A stretch of 64,000 nt of DNA. It comes from Bdellovibrionales bacterium (GTDB lineage Bacteria; Bdellovibrionota; Bdellovibrionia; Bdellovibrionales; UBA1609). Both the position numbers and the translations under genes were made by a program. The notes below the pieces were generated by a model. The model worked only from the letters and a program-made list of their open reading frames with translations, made no database searches and was not told the origin of the DNA. The stretch lies in assembly GCA_016714165.1 (NCBI GenBank), contig JADJNU010000001.1:1984001-2048000 (forward strand), written 5' to 3'. Every line of letters starts with the position of its first letter. Positions within the stretch are counted from its first letter, which is position 1. Below are positions 17,062 to 25,862 of this stretch, one piece after another.

Positions 17062-17775
17062 ATGGAAGGACCACGGCCCCCACAGTCTACCGAGTTCAAT
17101 GAAATTCTTGACTTCCTTAACTACAATCTTCGACCCAAAGCCACTTGGTCTATCAGTCAAGAATATCCAACCGCCTTGAACTCAGAAAATATGAACAACA
17201 TTAGAATTATCAAGGCGGAGGGAAAGATTGCGGCCCATGCCGTTGTCCAATACAGCATCACAAAAACTGTCGCAGGGCTTTTCAAAGTCGGTGCCATTGG
17301 AAGCGTCGTCACAGATCCCGAATTTCGAAACCAAGGATTAAGCAAACAAGTAATCAATGAATGTGCAGAATCTGCCCGCCAAAATGGTTGCGACTTTGCT
17401 GTCCTATGGACAAATCTCTACGAACTTTACCGAAAGCTGGGTTTTGAACTCGGTGGGACAGAACTTGCTCTCATCATTGAAAAGAACTTCGAACCACCCC
17501 AAAACAATTTGCGATTCATGGACACTCTTCGAGTCGCACCTGAGGCTCTTCTCAGATTGTACGCCCAGCACACCATGGGAGCCGTTCGAGTCGCCGATGA
17601 TTTTCGCCGCTATCTCAACATCCCCAATACCCATCTCTACACTGCATGGGATGAGAACAACACTCTAAAAGCCTATGCCGTTGAGGGAAAGGGAGCGGAC
17701 CTTATTGGATACATTCACGAATGGGGTGGGGGTGTTTCAAGCCTTCTCCCCTGTTGGCTCACATTAGAAAAGTAA
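17062..17775 (+). CDS. GNAT acetyltransferase, N-terminal part of a frameshifted gene
   Basis: The first about 230 residues of an acetyltransferase. The GNAT core is visible as GAIGSVVTDPEFRNQGLSKQ (acetyl-CoA-binding loop), then LWTNLYELYRKLGFELGG. The start at 17062 is chosen because GGAGG lies eight bases upstream. After SSLLP the frame runs into a short tail and stops at 17775, while the adjacent frame continues for 130 residues. Adding one C to the CCCC run at 17748-17751 joins them smoothly as SSLLPLLAHIRK. So the intact product would have about 360 residues. The substrate is unknown. Confidence 0.75.
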   Translation: MEGPRPPQSTEFNEILDFLNYNLRPKATWSISQEYPTALNSENMNNIRIIKAEGKIAAHAVVQYSITKTVAGLFKVGAIGSVVTDPEFRNQGLSKQVINECAESARQNGCDFAVLWTNLYELYRKLGFELGGTELALIIEKNFEPPQNNLRFMDTLRVAPEALLRLYAQHTMGAVRVADDFRRYLNIPNTHLYTAWDENNTLKAYAVEGKGADLIGYIHEWGGGVSSLLPCWLTLEK

Positions 17776-18152
17776 AATCCTCAAGTATCACTCTCATATG
17801 CTCTCAAACAGCCGAGAATCTCTGCCGACAGCTGCAAGCATATGGGGCCCTCTGCAATCGGGGTTTTCTTGGGATGTTCCGGATTCTCAATGCCAAAAAT
17901 ATGAGTTTCAAATTGCGCCGATATGCCCGTCAGCTCGGTCATGACGATTGGATCTTTGACTTCAAAGAGGGAGCCTACTACCTCGGCACAAGCAATAAAC
18001 TTTTTAGGACTGAAAGCGAACAAGACATTATCAAACTTCTCTTTGGCCCCCTCAAAGCCTCTGAGCTTGAGGGATTTGACAAGTCCACAGCCGAAATGAT
18101 CGAGGAAGTATTGCCTCTTCCGTTCTGGATTTGGGGATGGGACTCCGTTTGA
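17721..18152 (+). CDS. C-terminal part of the frameshifted GNAT protein
   Basis: The region homologous to the previous entry begins at about 17752 in this frame and runs from LLAHIRKV to the stop at 18152. It looks like the C-terminal accessory domain of a long GNAT protein (SSITLICSQTAENLC, FKLRRYARQLG, IIKLLFGP). It has no start or ribosome-binding site of its own, which supports a broken single gene rather than two genes. The 18194 lipoprotein gene follows. Confidence 0.65.
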   Translation: MGWGCFKPSPLLAHIRKVKSSSITLICSQTAENLCRQLQAYGALCNRGFLGMFRILNAKNMSFKLRRYARQLGHDDWIFDFKEGAYYLGTSNKLFRTESEQDIIKLLFGPLKASELEGFDKSTAEMIEEVLPLPFWIWGWDSV

Positions 18153-18193
18153 TTTTTCATGAAACAACCACAAAAAGTTTTCGCGGATATGCC

Positions 18194-18979
18194 ATGATTC
18201 AGATGATTTCAGCGCTCATGATGATAGGTCTGATCATCTGGCTGACCTCCTGCACGAAAGATCCTGAGGAAAAGAAGTCCGAACTGGGCCCCGCCGCAAG
18301 CGTCGAACAAGTGAATAAAGCCTTAACAGATGCTATGGGCGGACGCTTCCCACTGGAGACAAGGGTGGGAGATCAAGCCCTTTATGAAATCAATCAAAGA
18401 ATAGAAACTAACGACGTGGTTAAGCTGAAAGATATTCTCACCGAAGTCAAAGCACGCGAAGAAAGTGAACATTTTATTTTGTACCGACTCGATGAAATTT
18501 CCTTGACCTATGAAGGAGATCAAACGAGCACCCTGCGAAAAGAAATCGAATGGAGAATCGCAAAGCTTCATCTCCCCGAAATGCCCTCTGCAGGAATATC
18601 TCCCGTCCCTCATTTTCCTCGGCTGTTGTCTCTTGTAAATTCAAATGCTGACAAGGCTCCTCCAGTCACTTTTCACAATCTCAAGATCTCTTCCGATGTT
18701 CGCCCTGTGCCGTCGGCTGTGGCAGCGGATTCCCAGTGTCGCGGTCTGAATCCCTGCCAACTCAAGGTGACCGAGGTTTCATTTGATTTTGTGGAGTGGC
18801 CCTCTCCAACCGACTGGAGGACAACCCAATATCGTTACATCTATTCTTCTGATACGCCTTACCCAGCCCACTTGATTTTACTTTGTGTCAAACAATTGGT
18901 GGACACAGCCTCCCGGGACTATTTTGTCTCGCAGTGCCAAATACTAAAAGATTTTCTAGCGGGACCGAAAACTCCCTAA
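18194..18979 (+). CDS. lipoprotein of unknown function
   Basis: A 261-residue protein whose signal peptide ends in WLTSC, a good lipobox, so it should be lipidated at that Cys. I start at the ATG at 18194 because the upstream in-frame Met at 18131 overlaps the GNAT reading and would give a signal peptide with a very long leader. The mature part is hydrophilic and mixed helical, with a C-terminal portion containing three Cys (QCRGLNPCQ and LLCVKQL). I do not recognise a family. A 12-base stem-loop follows at 18978. Confidence 0.7.
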   Translation: MIQMISALMMIGLIIWLTSCTKDPEEKKSELGPAASVEQVNKALTDAMGGRFPLETRVGDQALYEINQRIETNDVVKLKDILTEVKAREESEHFILYRLDEISLTYEGDQTSTLRKEIEWRIAKLHLPEMPSAGISPVPHFPRLLSLVNSNADKAPPVTFHNLKISSDVRPVPSAVAADSQCRGLNPCQLKVTEVSFDFVEWPSPTDWRTTQYRYIYSSDTPYPAHLILLCVKQLVDTASRDYFVSQCQILKDFLAGPKTP

Positions 18980-19007
18980 ACTGGCCAACTTGATTGTTGG
19001 CCAGTTT
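18978..19007. terminator. strong stem-loop after the lipoprotein gene
   Basis: AAACTGGCCAAC and GTTGGCCAGTTT form a perfect 12-base stem with a six-base loop, starting at the lipoprotein stop codon. There is no long T tract, so it is a terminator-like or mRNA-stabilising hairpin. Confidence 0.55.
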
Positions 19008-19083
19008 AAAGAAAGCTTGCTCCTCCTCCCAATTTGGATCAGATTATGTCCAGAATCAGAACCCTTTACCGGAGTGATTTCTC

Positions 19084-19734
19084 GTGAAAAAAATTGCTGT
19101 GATACTCGCTGGTTGTGGATCAAAAGATGGAGCTGAAATCACTGAGGCTGTGAGCACACTGATCACCCTCAGTGAACTCAAAGTAAAATTTGACATCTTC
19201 GCCCCTAATGTCGAGATCAGTGCCACCAATCACCTCAATGGTGCCATCACAAAGGAAACCCGCAATGTCCTCGTTGAAGCGGCCCGCATCGCTCGCGGAC
19301 AAATCAAAGACCTCGTTCACTTGAAGGCTGATGAATACGATGGAGTGGTTTTTCCCGGAGGCTTTGGAGTCGCTCGCAGCCTCTGCACTTGGGGCAAAGA
19401 TGGAGCTAACTGTGAAGTACTTCCCGATGTCAAAAGAGTGATCGAAGAATTCTACTCTCAGGCAAAACCGATCTGCGCTATTTGTATTGCTCCAGCTCTC
19501 ATTGCAAGGGTCTTAGGGCATTACGGAATTAACCTGACTCTCGGACAAGATTCCGAGGCCTCTCTTGAAGTCACTAAGACAGGCGCCATCCATGTCAAAT
19601 GTGCAGCAAATGACTACGTGAGTGATCGCGAATCAAAAATTATCACGACGCCGGCCTATATGTGCGATACCAATCCCTTCGAGGTTTACACTGGAATCCG
19701 AAAAGCTCTGCATGAAATGGTAGAAATGGCTTAG
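19084..19734 (+). CDS. elbB: ElbB/DJ-1 family glyoxalase-like protein
   Basis: A 216-residue DJ-1/PfpI-superfamily protein closely patterned on E. coli ElbB. It opens with AVILAGCGSKDGAEI, has VFPGGFGVAR, and the nucleophile elbow AICIAPALIARV with Cys at about residue 138. The C-terminus is ITTPAYMCDTNPFEV. ElbB has glyoxalase III activity in vitro and was linked to isoprenoid synthesis by overexpression. The start is a GTG at 19084 with GGAG upstream. It stands alone between the lipoprotein and the convergent porin-like gene. Confidence 0.9.
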   Translation: MKKIAVILAGCGSKDGAEITEAVSTLITLSELKVKFDIFAPNVEISATNHLNGAITKETRNVLVEAARIARGQIKDLVHLKADEYDGVVFPGGFGVARSLCTWGKDGANCEVLPDVKRVIEEFYSQAKPICAICIAPALIARVLGHYGINLTLGQDSEASLEVTKTGAIHVKCAANDYVSDRESKIITTPAYMCDTNPFEVYTGIRKALHEMVEMA

Positions 19735-19741
19735 ACCTAAT

Positions 19742-20929
19742 TCAAGATCCCGATTGCGAGGGCCATACCAAATCAAAAAGTAAACGCAGCGCCCACCTGT
19801 CTGCTTCTGGAATTGAGGAGAAGGCTTGTTCCGATTCATATACCAGCTTGAGCGATTTTGTAAAAGCAGCCTCCACTTGTATCAGTTTCTCATTTCTCGC
19901 AGAGCGGAGTCGATGGGCGTTTGAAATTCTCACTTCTTGATCAGTTCGCGCCCACCGGTATCCAATTTTAATCCGATCAAACTGCAAATAGGGAAAAACC
20001 ATCCATGCATTGATTTCATTTTCTGGACCACTCGCTTGTCGCTGACTCATTCTCCAAGCTTCGCTCAGAATACCAAATCTCAGTTTGTAGGCTTGGAAGT
20101 ACTCGGAACTCTGAAATTCAAAACCAAAGCCATCTGCTTCGAGAGCATCATGAAGGGCCAAATCATGACCAAAGTGGGTCAAAAACAACTCGACGCCATC
20201 TGACTTCTCACGGACCGAGATTTCACAGGGACGCCGCTTCGCCTCCATGTCTCGTTCATCATCACCAAGGCCCGCCCCCTGCCCACTGTAACAGCCCGCG
20301 GTCAAATAGGGATACGGATCACCGAAAGGCCTCCACTCAAAACTGACTCCCAAATCGAGTGGCTTTGAGCCAGGGTAGAGATGTTTATAGTAACTGGGTT
20401 TAGAAAAAAATAGGTCCTGTCTTTCATTTAGCCAACCCACGGGCATCATGAGCTGGCCGACTCTTCCCTCCACGGTTCCCTCTTCCTGAAAAAGCTCAAT
20501 AAAAACTTGCCCCAATAGGAGATCTGTGTCTGATCCGGTTTGTTGAATCGAAGCTTCCATGAAATAGCTGATCAAAGAACCCGAGTGCCCCTTTAAGGCC
20601 AGAGACACATTATCAAGTCTTGTCTCCCGAGAGGGCTCCGGACGCAGAAGGCGACTTTCGGTATTCCTCATTTCCAAATGAGAGAGAAGTGACATTTTGT
20701 CTTTCCCTCGTTGTGGCATGCCTCTGCCCCTTCTGATTTCGTCGCTGCCATCCCTTTCCTTGCCGAGTCTACCTTCACTTTCTATTTTTGGGTCCTGATG
20801 TTCGCGCGCAAGCTCATTGAGGTTTAAAGAGCTGGAGGAGGCCTCATCTCCAGCAGAACCTGCAGCTGACCCTCCAGCCGAATCCCAAAGGCTTAACCCG
20901 AAAAATACCACCAGTAGTCTAATCCACAT
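19742..20929 (-). CDS. outer-membrane porin-like protein
   Basis: About 395 residues. Starting at the ATG at 20929 gives a signal peptide (MWIRLLVVFFGLSLWDSAGG); GAGAGG lies upstream, and an earlier start at 20962 adds a charged leader. After a low-complexity Ser/Arg-rich linker come strand-rich segments typical of phosphate-selective or carboxylate-type porins (VGQLMMPVGWLNERQDLF, LGVSFEWRPFGDPYPYLTAG, IKIGYRWARTD). The last residues lack a terminal Phe, so barrel assignment is tentative. It overlaps the upstream lipoprotein gene by 11 bases and is the third gene of a probable operon. Confidence 0.72.
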   Translation of the reverse strand: MWIRLLVVFFGLSLWDSAGGSAAGSAGDEASSSSLNLNELAREHQDPKIESEGRLGKERDGSDEIRRGRGMPQRGKDKMSLLSHLEMRNTESRLLRPEPSRETRLDNVSLALKGHSGSLISYFMEASIQQTGSDTDLLLGQVFIELFQEEGTVEGRVGQLMMPVGWLNERQDLFFSKPSYYKHLYPGSKPLDLGVSFEWRPFGDPYPYLTAGCYSGQGAGLGDDERDMEAKRRPCEISVREKSDGVELFLTHFGHDLALHDALEADGFGFEFQSSEYFQAYKLRFGILSEAWRMSQRQASGPENEINAWMVFPYLQFDRIKIGYRWARTDQEVRISNAHRLRSARNEKLIQVEAAFTKSLKLVYESEQAFSSIPEADRWALRLLFDLVWPSQSGS

Positions 20930-21626
20930 AGGGAGCCTCTCTCCGAGCCGCAAGGATTTCAACCTGATAGAATCTCAACCCCCACAAAAGCCCCCGCCCA
21001 TGCGAAAAAAAAGGAGGATCAAGATCAGCACTCGTCAAGATTGCGTTCTTTGCTTTGACTTGTGGCAAGTGGTTCCAAAAATATCCATCCTGTGTGACCC
21101 AATCAAGCCAAACATAAAACTCAACTCTGCCGGAAACTCCGTTGTGAATTTCCAGACGCAAGTGAATGATCCCTGAACGTTCCGGTTCAACCGAACCTTC
21201 ATTTTTCTCCTTCCCTCTATGAATCTCGACAAAGCCCAAAGATCTCTCCAAGAAGCCTGGCGTAGACACCCAGAACTCTAAATTATTCTTATTCTTCAAA
21301 ATCCTCAACTCGACTCCGTCTCCGCTTTTGATATCTGTTGTGTGAGAGACCAGCTTCAATTCTGAATTCGCCTCCAAAAGCCGAAAGGACAAGACATAGT
21401 GTTCAGAGGAGTTAATCCCAGAGAGAGTATTCAAAAACTGAATTTTACCAGTTCCTATCAAATTCAAACTCGATTGTTTGACTTGACCTGGATCAACGAC
21501 TCGATAAGGCTCGATGGGGTTCGTTTCCTTTCCTCTCAGTCGACCACACGAACAAAGAAAGGCAGCTAGACTGAGAGAAAGACAAACGAAAGAATTTTTC
21601 ATTGCGGGGGTGGAATAAAAATGCAT
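20919..21626 (-). CDS. lipoprotein of unknown function
   Basis: 235 residues with a signal peptide ending in FLCSC, which fits a lipobox. The mature part is beta-rich with no motif I know; segments such as HYVLSFRLLEAN, VELRILKNKNNLEFWV and RVEFYVWLDWV suggest a jelly-roll or concanavalin-like sandwich, by appearance only. ATG 21626 has AGGTGA nine bases upstream; an internal Met at 21602 is the alternative. It lies between the ankyrin lipoprotein and the porin-like gene, overlapping the latter, so all three are probably made together. Confidence 0.72.
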   Translation of the reverse strand: MHFYSTPAMKNSFVCLSLSLAAFLCSCGRLRGKETNPIEPYRVVDPGQVKQSSLNLIGTGKIQFLNTLSGINSSEHYVLSFRLLEANSELKLVSHTTDIKSGDGVELRILKNKNNLEFWVSTPGFLERSLGFVEIHRGKEKNEGSVEPERSGIIHLRLEIHNGVSGRVEFYVWLDWVTQDGYFWNHLPQVKAKNAILTSADLDPPFFSHGRGLLWGLRFYQVEILAARREAPYVD

Positions 21627-21637
21627 GATGGGCTCAC

Positions 21638-22864
21638 CTACTTGGATGATTTTCTCCGATTAAAAAGATCTATCGGCCTTTGCTCCTTCAAATCTCGGAG
21701 ATAAATATCCCCAAATTGGCTCAATTTTTCATAAGACCATGGATCTAACATTTGGGCCGCCAAGTGAAGTGAAGAACGTCCCTCTTTGTTCTGATGGTTC
21801 ACATAGTCAGAGGTGGTCACGAACCATTGGCGCATGCGAGTTTTTCTCTCTATGAAAAAAAGGAGAAACTCTTTGTCATTTTCGGACAATTGATTTTGCA
21901 TGGAATCCATCGACAGAAATAGAGTCTGCATAGCAATATTACCTTGGTCGTCCTCCAGGTCGTAATCGATCCATTCACAACTTCCTATAGCTCTCAGAAT
22001 CTCCAAGTCCTTCCTTTTGGCAGCGTAGTGAAGTACGGTTTGCCCCCTGCTGTCTCGTCGATTAAACACTTGATCTAGGCCCACTCCAAAACCACCCACG
22101 TAGGTTTGAATTCCGCGCCAAGTTCTGGAACCAAAATAGGAGATCATTCCTCCCAAATAAGACTCCGACTCACCTTTTCCAGAAGAATTGCAATATCTCT
22201 CCGCGGCCCAGAGCAAAACGTCCACGCGGCCGTCTCGTGCGGCTGTATGAAGAAAGCTCCGCCGTTCATTGTCTTCAAGAAGTGTAAATTGAAAAAATGG
22301 AACCTCCATCACTCCACGGTAATACTCATTTTCAAGAGCCTCTATCACACGACGATCAGTGGCCACATGAAGAGCTCTTTGACCGTCCTGGTTAATCAAA
22401 TCTACGTCTGAAAATTCGTAGTCAGTAAAACGGCCCAAACTTTCATAATACCTCTGAGCGACCCTCTGAATTATCTCGGCATAGCCATTGGCCGCTGCCA
22501 TAAATATATATCCCTCTTGGCGATCATTCACAGCCTTGATTTCTCCCAATGGAATGTTCTCAACCAAAAAATAGGCAATTGCTGACTCCCTCAGTTGAAG
22601 CGCAACCCCGAGAGGAAAGTTAGCTCCCCTGTTATTAGGTACTTCCAATAACCGAGGAGACTGATTGACAATCGCTTTGACCTGCTCCAAATCGCCTCGG
22701 TAGATAGCCCTGAAGAGTTCATTTGGTGCTAAATCCTGTTGATCAACAACGGCGAGTCTCTCCAAACGCTCAGTTCCCGTCATCTGAGTCCCATTTTCAT
22801 TTCTCGACTGAGGACCACAATTGACGAGCAGTAAAAAAAGAGGAATCGTTTGCCAAAATTTCAC
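21638..22864 (-). CDS. ankyrin-repeat lipoprotein
   Basis: 408 residues from the GTG at 22864, which has GAGGG six bases upstream. An in-frame ATG at 22957 is much less convincing. The signal peptide ends in LLVNC, a plausible lipobox. Ankyrin-like units follow: ELFRAIYRGDLEQVKAIV, YIFMAAANGYAEIIQRV, RSFLHTAARDGRVDVLLW, GQTVLHYAAKRKDLEILRAI and RSSLHLAAQM. These make a curved protein-binding surface on a lipid-anchored periplasmic or surface protein. Its partners may be the two genes downstream. Ankyrin proteins on the cell exterior are uncommon in bacteria. Confidence 0.85.
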   Translation of the reverse strand: MKFWQTIPLFLLLVNCGPQSRNENGTQMTGTERLERLAVVDQQDLAPNELFRAIYRGDLEQVKAIVNQSPRLLEVPNNRGANFPLGVALQLRESAIAYFLVENIPLGEIKAVNDRQEGYIFMAAANGYAEIIQRVAQRYYESLGRFTDYEFSDVDLINQDGQRALHVATDRRVIEALENEYYRGVMEVPFFQFTLLEDNERRSFLHTAARDGRVDVLLWAAERYCNSSGKGESESYLGGMISYFGSRTWRGIQTYVGGFGVGLDQVFNRRDSRGQTVLHYAAKRKDLEILRAIGSCEWIDYDLEDDQGNIAMQTLFLSMDSMQNQLSENDKEFLLFFIERKTRMRQWFVTTSDYVNHQNKEGRSSLHLAAQMLDPWSYEKLSQFGDIYLRDLKEQRPIDLFNRRKSSK

Positions 22865-23242
22865 TTCACACCCTCTTTTTTTGATTTTTGAGATTTTTCC
22901 TTTTACCATTTTTCCATGTTCCAATGCTCCCAGGTTCTTGTTCGGCTGCGAGCTCACCGATTATTATTCCCATTCCCATTCCCATTCCCATGCCCTAGCA
23001 CGCTAAGAGACGGGCAGGCAAACATTGATCCTCAATGAAAACCAGCTGCACACGAAATGAATGGGAACTGAATGGGCAATAGATAGAAACTGAATCTGTT
23101 TCGACCTTAAGGCAAATTTTACCTGACTTTAAATCTTTCTTTAATCCTCTCATCAAACAACTTGCCCTAACTCACAAAATGGCGGTAAGTCGGTTCTTCG
23201 TCATTTGAGGACCTTCAAAACAATAGGGAAAGCTATAGAGAA
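22865..23242. other. 378-base divergent intergenic region
   Basis: It separates the ankyrin lipoprotein gene from the secreted-protein pair. It must hold both promoters, but I cannot single out convincing boxes. Its main visible element is the hexanucleotide repeat at 22966-22995. There is no credible gene or RNA gene in it. Confidence 0.5.
22966..22995. repeat. tandem hexanucleotide repeat (ATTCCC)4 plus ATGCCC
   Basis: Four perfect ATTCCC units are followed by one variant unit, about 100 bases upstream of the ankyrin gene start. GGGAA/GGGCAAT motifs of the opposite sense occur about 70 bases further on, so a weak hairpin is possible. Slippage could change promoter spacing. Confidence 0.75.
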
Positions 23243-25096
23243 GTGAAAGCATATCCGCACATCATGGGTCTGGGTCGTAGAATTTTGATCTCTTCTTTAA
23301 TCTCTGCTTTTTTTAACTGTCTTCTATCAGTTCAAAGTTCACTTGCTCACGAGGAACACGAGACTTCAGATACATTTAATGTCCAGGCCATTGTCGAACT
23401 CTACCAGCTCAGCGCAAGTTTAAGTCCTAAGATTATGGATGAGACTTATAGCAATAACAAATCTGAGGCCTACTTGACCCTTGGAAGTGAGCGAATCCAT
23501 CTCAACTCTCATTTCTGGCAACTTGTGCGTAAATGGGTCCGCATTTATCAGACTGAGCTCGCCCGCGATTGCGTGCAATGCGAATTTGCCAGTGAAGAAG
23601 AGCTCCTTCGGGAGGCCGAAGACATTGTTGCCAGAGGTTTTTTTCAAACAAAAATTGTTAATCCTTTGAGCCGCAGTCTCGGACAAGTCGCTAAATCAAC
23701 AGCAGAAATTGGAGCTCAATTTGGAACGATAGCACTCCTTGCTAAGGTGACAAGCGAAGTCGCTGAAACCGTGGCCTCCAAACTCGTTGGGGGGGCTGGC
23801 GTCCATATTGTCTGCACAGCAATTGATGCTATTATACTTTTCTGGACCCGGCATTTGCAGGTGGCCTATAGAATCCCCTCCTGGTCAAATCGTTTGGGAA
23901 CAGGCTCAGCTCAAACCGCTTGGAGATATTGGTTTGCGTCCCAAGCTGTAAAAAGAGCTCAGAAAAAAGTCTCCTTTGAGTTTGGTCCTTTTGAATTGGA
24001 CGAAGAGGGAATAAGAATATTGGATGCCGAGGGCTCCAACCGCTGGTGGGGTTTTATTGGAAAAAGCAAACGTCGAATTTGGTTGGAATATCTTAAAAAC
24101 AAAGCAGAGCCTCTCGCAAAAGAAATATCTGAGATCGATTCTCAACTCACCGAAGAGCCCGGAAACCAAAACTTGCTAAAGAGAAAGAGACTATTATCTC
24201 TCCGTCTGCAAAAAATGTCATCTCTTGACCGTCGAGTTTATCTTGGTCTGAGAAAAAAGAGGCTTCTGTTTCTTAGAGCAAGACAAAGAGGGCATTCCAC
24301 CTTTTTGAGAAGTGAATCTGGCATAGATCCGGCATTGAATCATCAAATGCTGTGGATCATTGCCGTCCAAGAGGGACTCCTTCATCGAGGGATGATCAAT
24401 CAAGAATCTTCTACTGCCCAAAGCGATACCTCTTTGACCCGATTATCTGTATCATCTGGATCAAGAGTCTCAAAAAATCAAGTCGTCGAGGGTCTCGCCG
24501 AAGAGTATTCAATGGGTTCTCGCCCCTCTGAGATCGGAGAGAGTACTCTAGAACGTGAAAACAGAAAGAATTTAATCCAGGGACTGCTGACTGACGTTGA
24601 AACAATCTTTGACCCCTCCCTTCCTGCTGCTCAGAGATATATGCATACTCTGATTATTGAGCAAACTCTGGTTGGATTTATGTATCAAATGGTCAAGTGG
24701 CAAATGGACCAACAAGAACCGGACAGAGAAAAGAATTGGCTGGGACAGGTTAGGGAAATGTCCAGTTTGCTGACTCGTGGAGGAAGATTGGTGAGATACA
24801 TCTATGAGTACACCGATTTTTTAAGAGTTTCCTCCGCAACAAAAAATTCCCTCTTCCTTTCTCGGAATAAATACGAGGCAATGGAGACACTTTTGAGAAT
24901 ATTTCGCCATCTGGATAAGCTTGGCTCTGTTCTTCAGGAGAATTCTACTCTCGCTGACAAACTCTCAGAACTGAAAGTAGCTAATCATCAACTTTTTACT
25001 TACGCCCCCTGGGCCGAAAAAAAGACGGTCTATTCATGGATTCCATTTTTAAGGCCAAAGCTACGCTGCGAAGATCTTTGGAGGACTTCTCTATGA
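23243..25096 (+). CDS. large secreted helical protein of unknown function
   Basis: 617 residues from a GTG start; the ribosome-binding site is weak (AGAGAA). A signal peptide covers residues about 10-35 and ends near SSLAHEEHE. Most of the protein is predicted helical by eye and rich in Arg, Lys, Glu and Leu, with a stretch VGGAGVHIVCTAIDAIILFW (about 182-201) that could be a membrane-inserted helix. I recognise no family. Its stop overlaps the start of the His-rich gene by four bases (ATGA), so the two products are made together and may interact. Confidence 0.7.
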   Translation: MKAYPHIMGLGRRILISSLISAFFNCLLSVQSSLAHEEHETSDTFNVQAIVELYQLSASLSPKIMDETYSNNKSEAYLTLGSERIHLNSHFWQLVRKWVRIYQTELARDCVQCEFASEEELLREAEDIVARGFFQTKIVNPLSRSLGQVAKSTAEIGAQFGTIALLAKVTSEVAETVASKLVGGAGVHIVCTAIDAIILFWTRHLQVAYRIPSWSNRLGTGSAQTAWRYWFASQAVKRAQKKVSFEFGPFELDEEGIRILDAEGSNRWWGFIGKSKRRIWLEYLKNKAEPLAKEISEIDSQLTEEPGNQNLLKRKRLLSLRLQKMSSLDRRVYLGLRKKRLLFLRARQRGHSTFLRSESGIDPALNHQMLWIIAVQEGLLHRGMINQESSTAQSDTSLTRLSVSSGSRVSKNQVVEGLAEEYSMGSRPSEIGESTLERENRKNLIQGLLTDVETIFDPSLPAAQRYMHTLIIEQTLVGFMYQMVKWQMDQQEPDREKNWLGQVREMSSLLTRGGRLVRYIYEYTDFLRVSSATKNSLFLSRNKYEAMETLLRIFRHLDKLGSVLQENSTLADKLSELKVANHQLFTYAPWAEKKTVYSWIPFLRPKLRCEDLWRTSL

Positions 25097-25851
25097 CTTT
25101 CTGCTCAAAGCTGAGAATCTTGCCCTCTCTTGCATTCGCAAAGCTCGTCTGTTCTCTCCCGATTTATTTTCTGATTTCCTTGAGCGCCAGTGCCCATAAC
25201 CATAGCCATGACCATCATGACCATCATGACCACGCCAAGCTTCAAAAGCATTTTCGGCCAGAGTCACAACATCACAACTGCCGAGGACATTTGACTCAAG
25301 TGCCGATGACACTTTCTCCCAAAGAAGCCTGGACAAAAAGTCGAGGTCACCTGCCGAAATATCTCAGCCTGCGTTGGGAGACTGTCATGGATAAACTGAA
25401 AATCGAATTGGACGGGCATGTTAAGTCAACCGCCAGAGATGAGGTTGATGCCCTCCATTCCCATACCGAGCAGGCTGGTCACCCACACGAACACACCGAT
25501 TCTCAAAACACTGTGGCGGCCCTGATATTGGATCGATACCCCCAAGCAATTGTAAAAGTTGAATCAATGAGGAAAATTCTGTTTGAAAGTTCAGGCTCCC
25601 AACGAAATCAGATAGCTTCGGATCAGGCCTATTTAACGAAGATCTTCGCAACGGTATGGGCAAGCCTCACCGTCCACACTCATGAGATCCTGACGGCAAG
25701 CAAATCCAAAAAGACTGACTTTCCGAGATACTTTAAGATTCTTAAAACCATAACTGAATTTGACGAAACCGCCCCGGTCTTTTCATTTTATAAAATAAAG
25801 CGTGCTATTGAGGGAAGATTTTCAATTCAAGAATACATCGATTGCCTCTAA
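25093..25851 (+). CDS. secreted His-rich protein
   Basis: 252 residues from the ATG at 25093, which has GGAGGA eight bases upstream. The signal peptide ends in SASA, and the mature N-terminus is HNHSHDHHDHHDHAK, an obvious candidate for binding Zn, Ni, Cu or Co. More His clusters follow (HHNCRGH near residue 60; HSHTEQAGHPHEHTD near 120). The rest is helical and unknown. Similar His tracts occur in ZIP-type transporters and zinc-binding proteins such as ZnuA, but no transporter signature is present. It is translationally coupled to the 617-residue protein, whose mature start also has HEEHE. Confidence 0.75.
   Translation: MTFCSKLRILPSLAFAKLVCSLPIYFLISLSASAHNHSHDHHDHHDHAKLQKHFRPESQHHNCRGHLTQVPMTLSPKEAWTKSRGHLPKYLSLRWETVMDKLKIELDGHVKSTARDEVDALHSHTEQAGHPHEHTDSQNTVAALILDRYPQAIVKVESMRKILFESSGSQRNQIASDQAYLTKIFATVWASLTVHTHEILTASKSKKTDFPRYFKILKTITEFDETAPVFSFYKIKRAIEGRFSIQEYIDCL
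25207..25233 (+). repeat. 9-base tandem repeat (CATGACCAT)3 encoding the His tract
   Basis: Three consecutive CATGACCAT-type units encode the HDHHDHHDH core of the His-rich protein. Each unit adds three residues, so copy number could vary without breaking the frame. Confidence 0.7.
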
Positions 25852-25862
25852 TGGATTGCCGA

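Noticed and set aside
22865..23242. tRNA, small RNA or riboswitch in the longest intergenic regions
   Set aside because: I looked for cloverleaf ends, conserved riboswitch cores and terminators and saw none in 22865-23242, 27305-27634 or 61658-61955.
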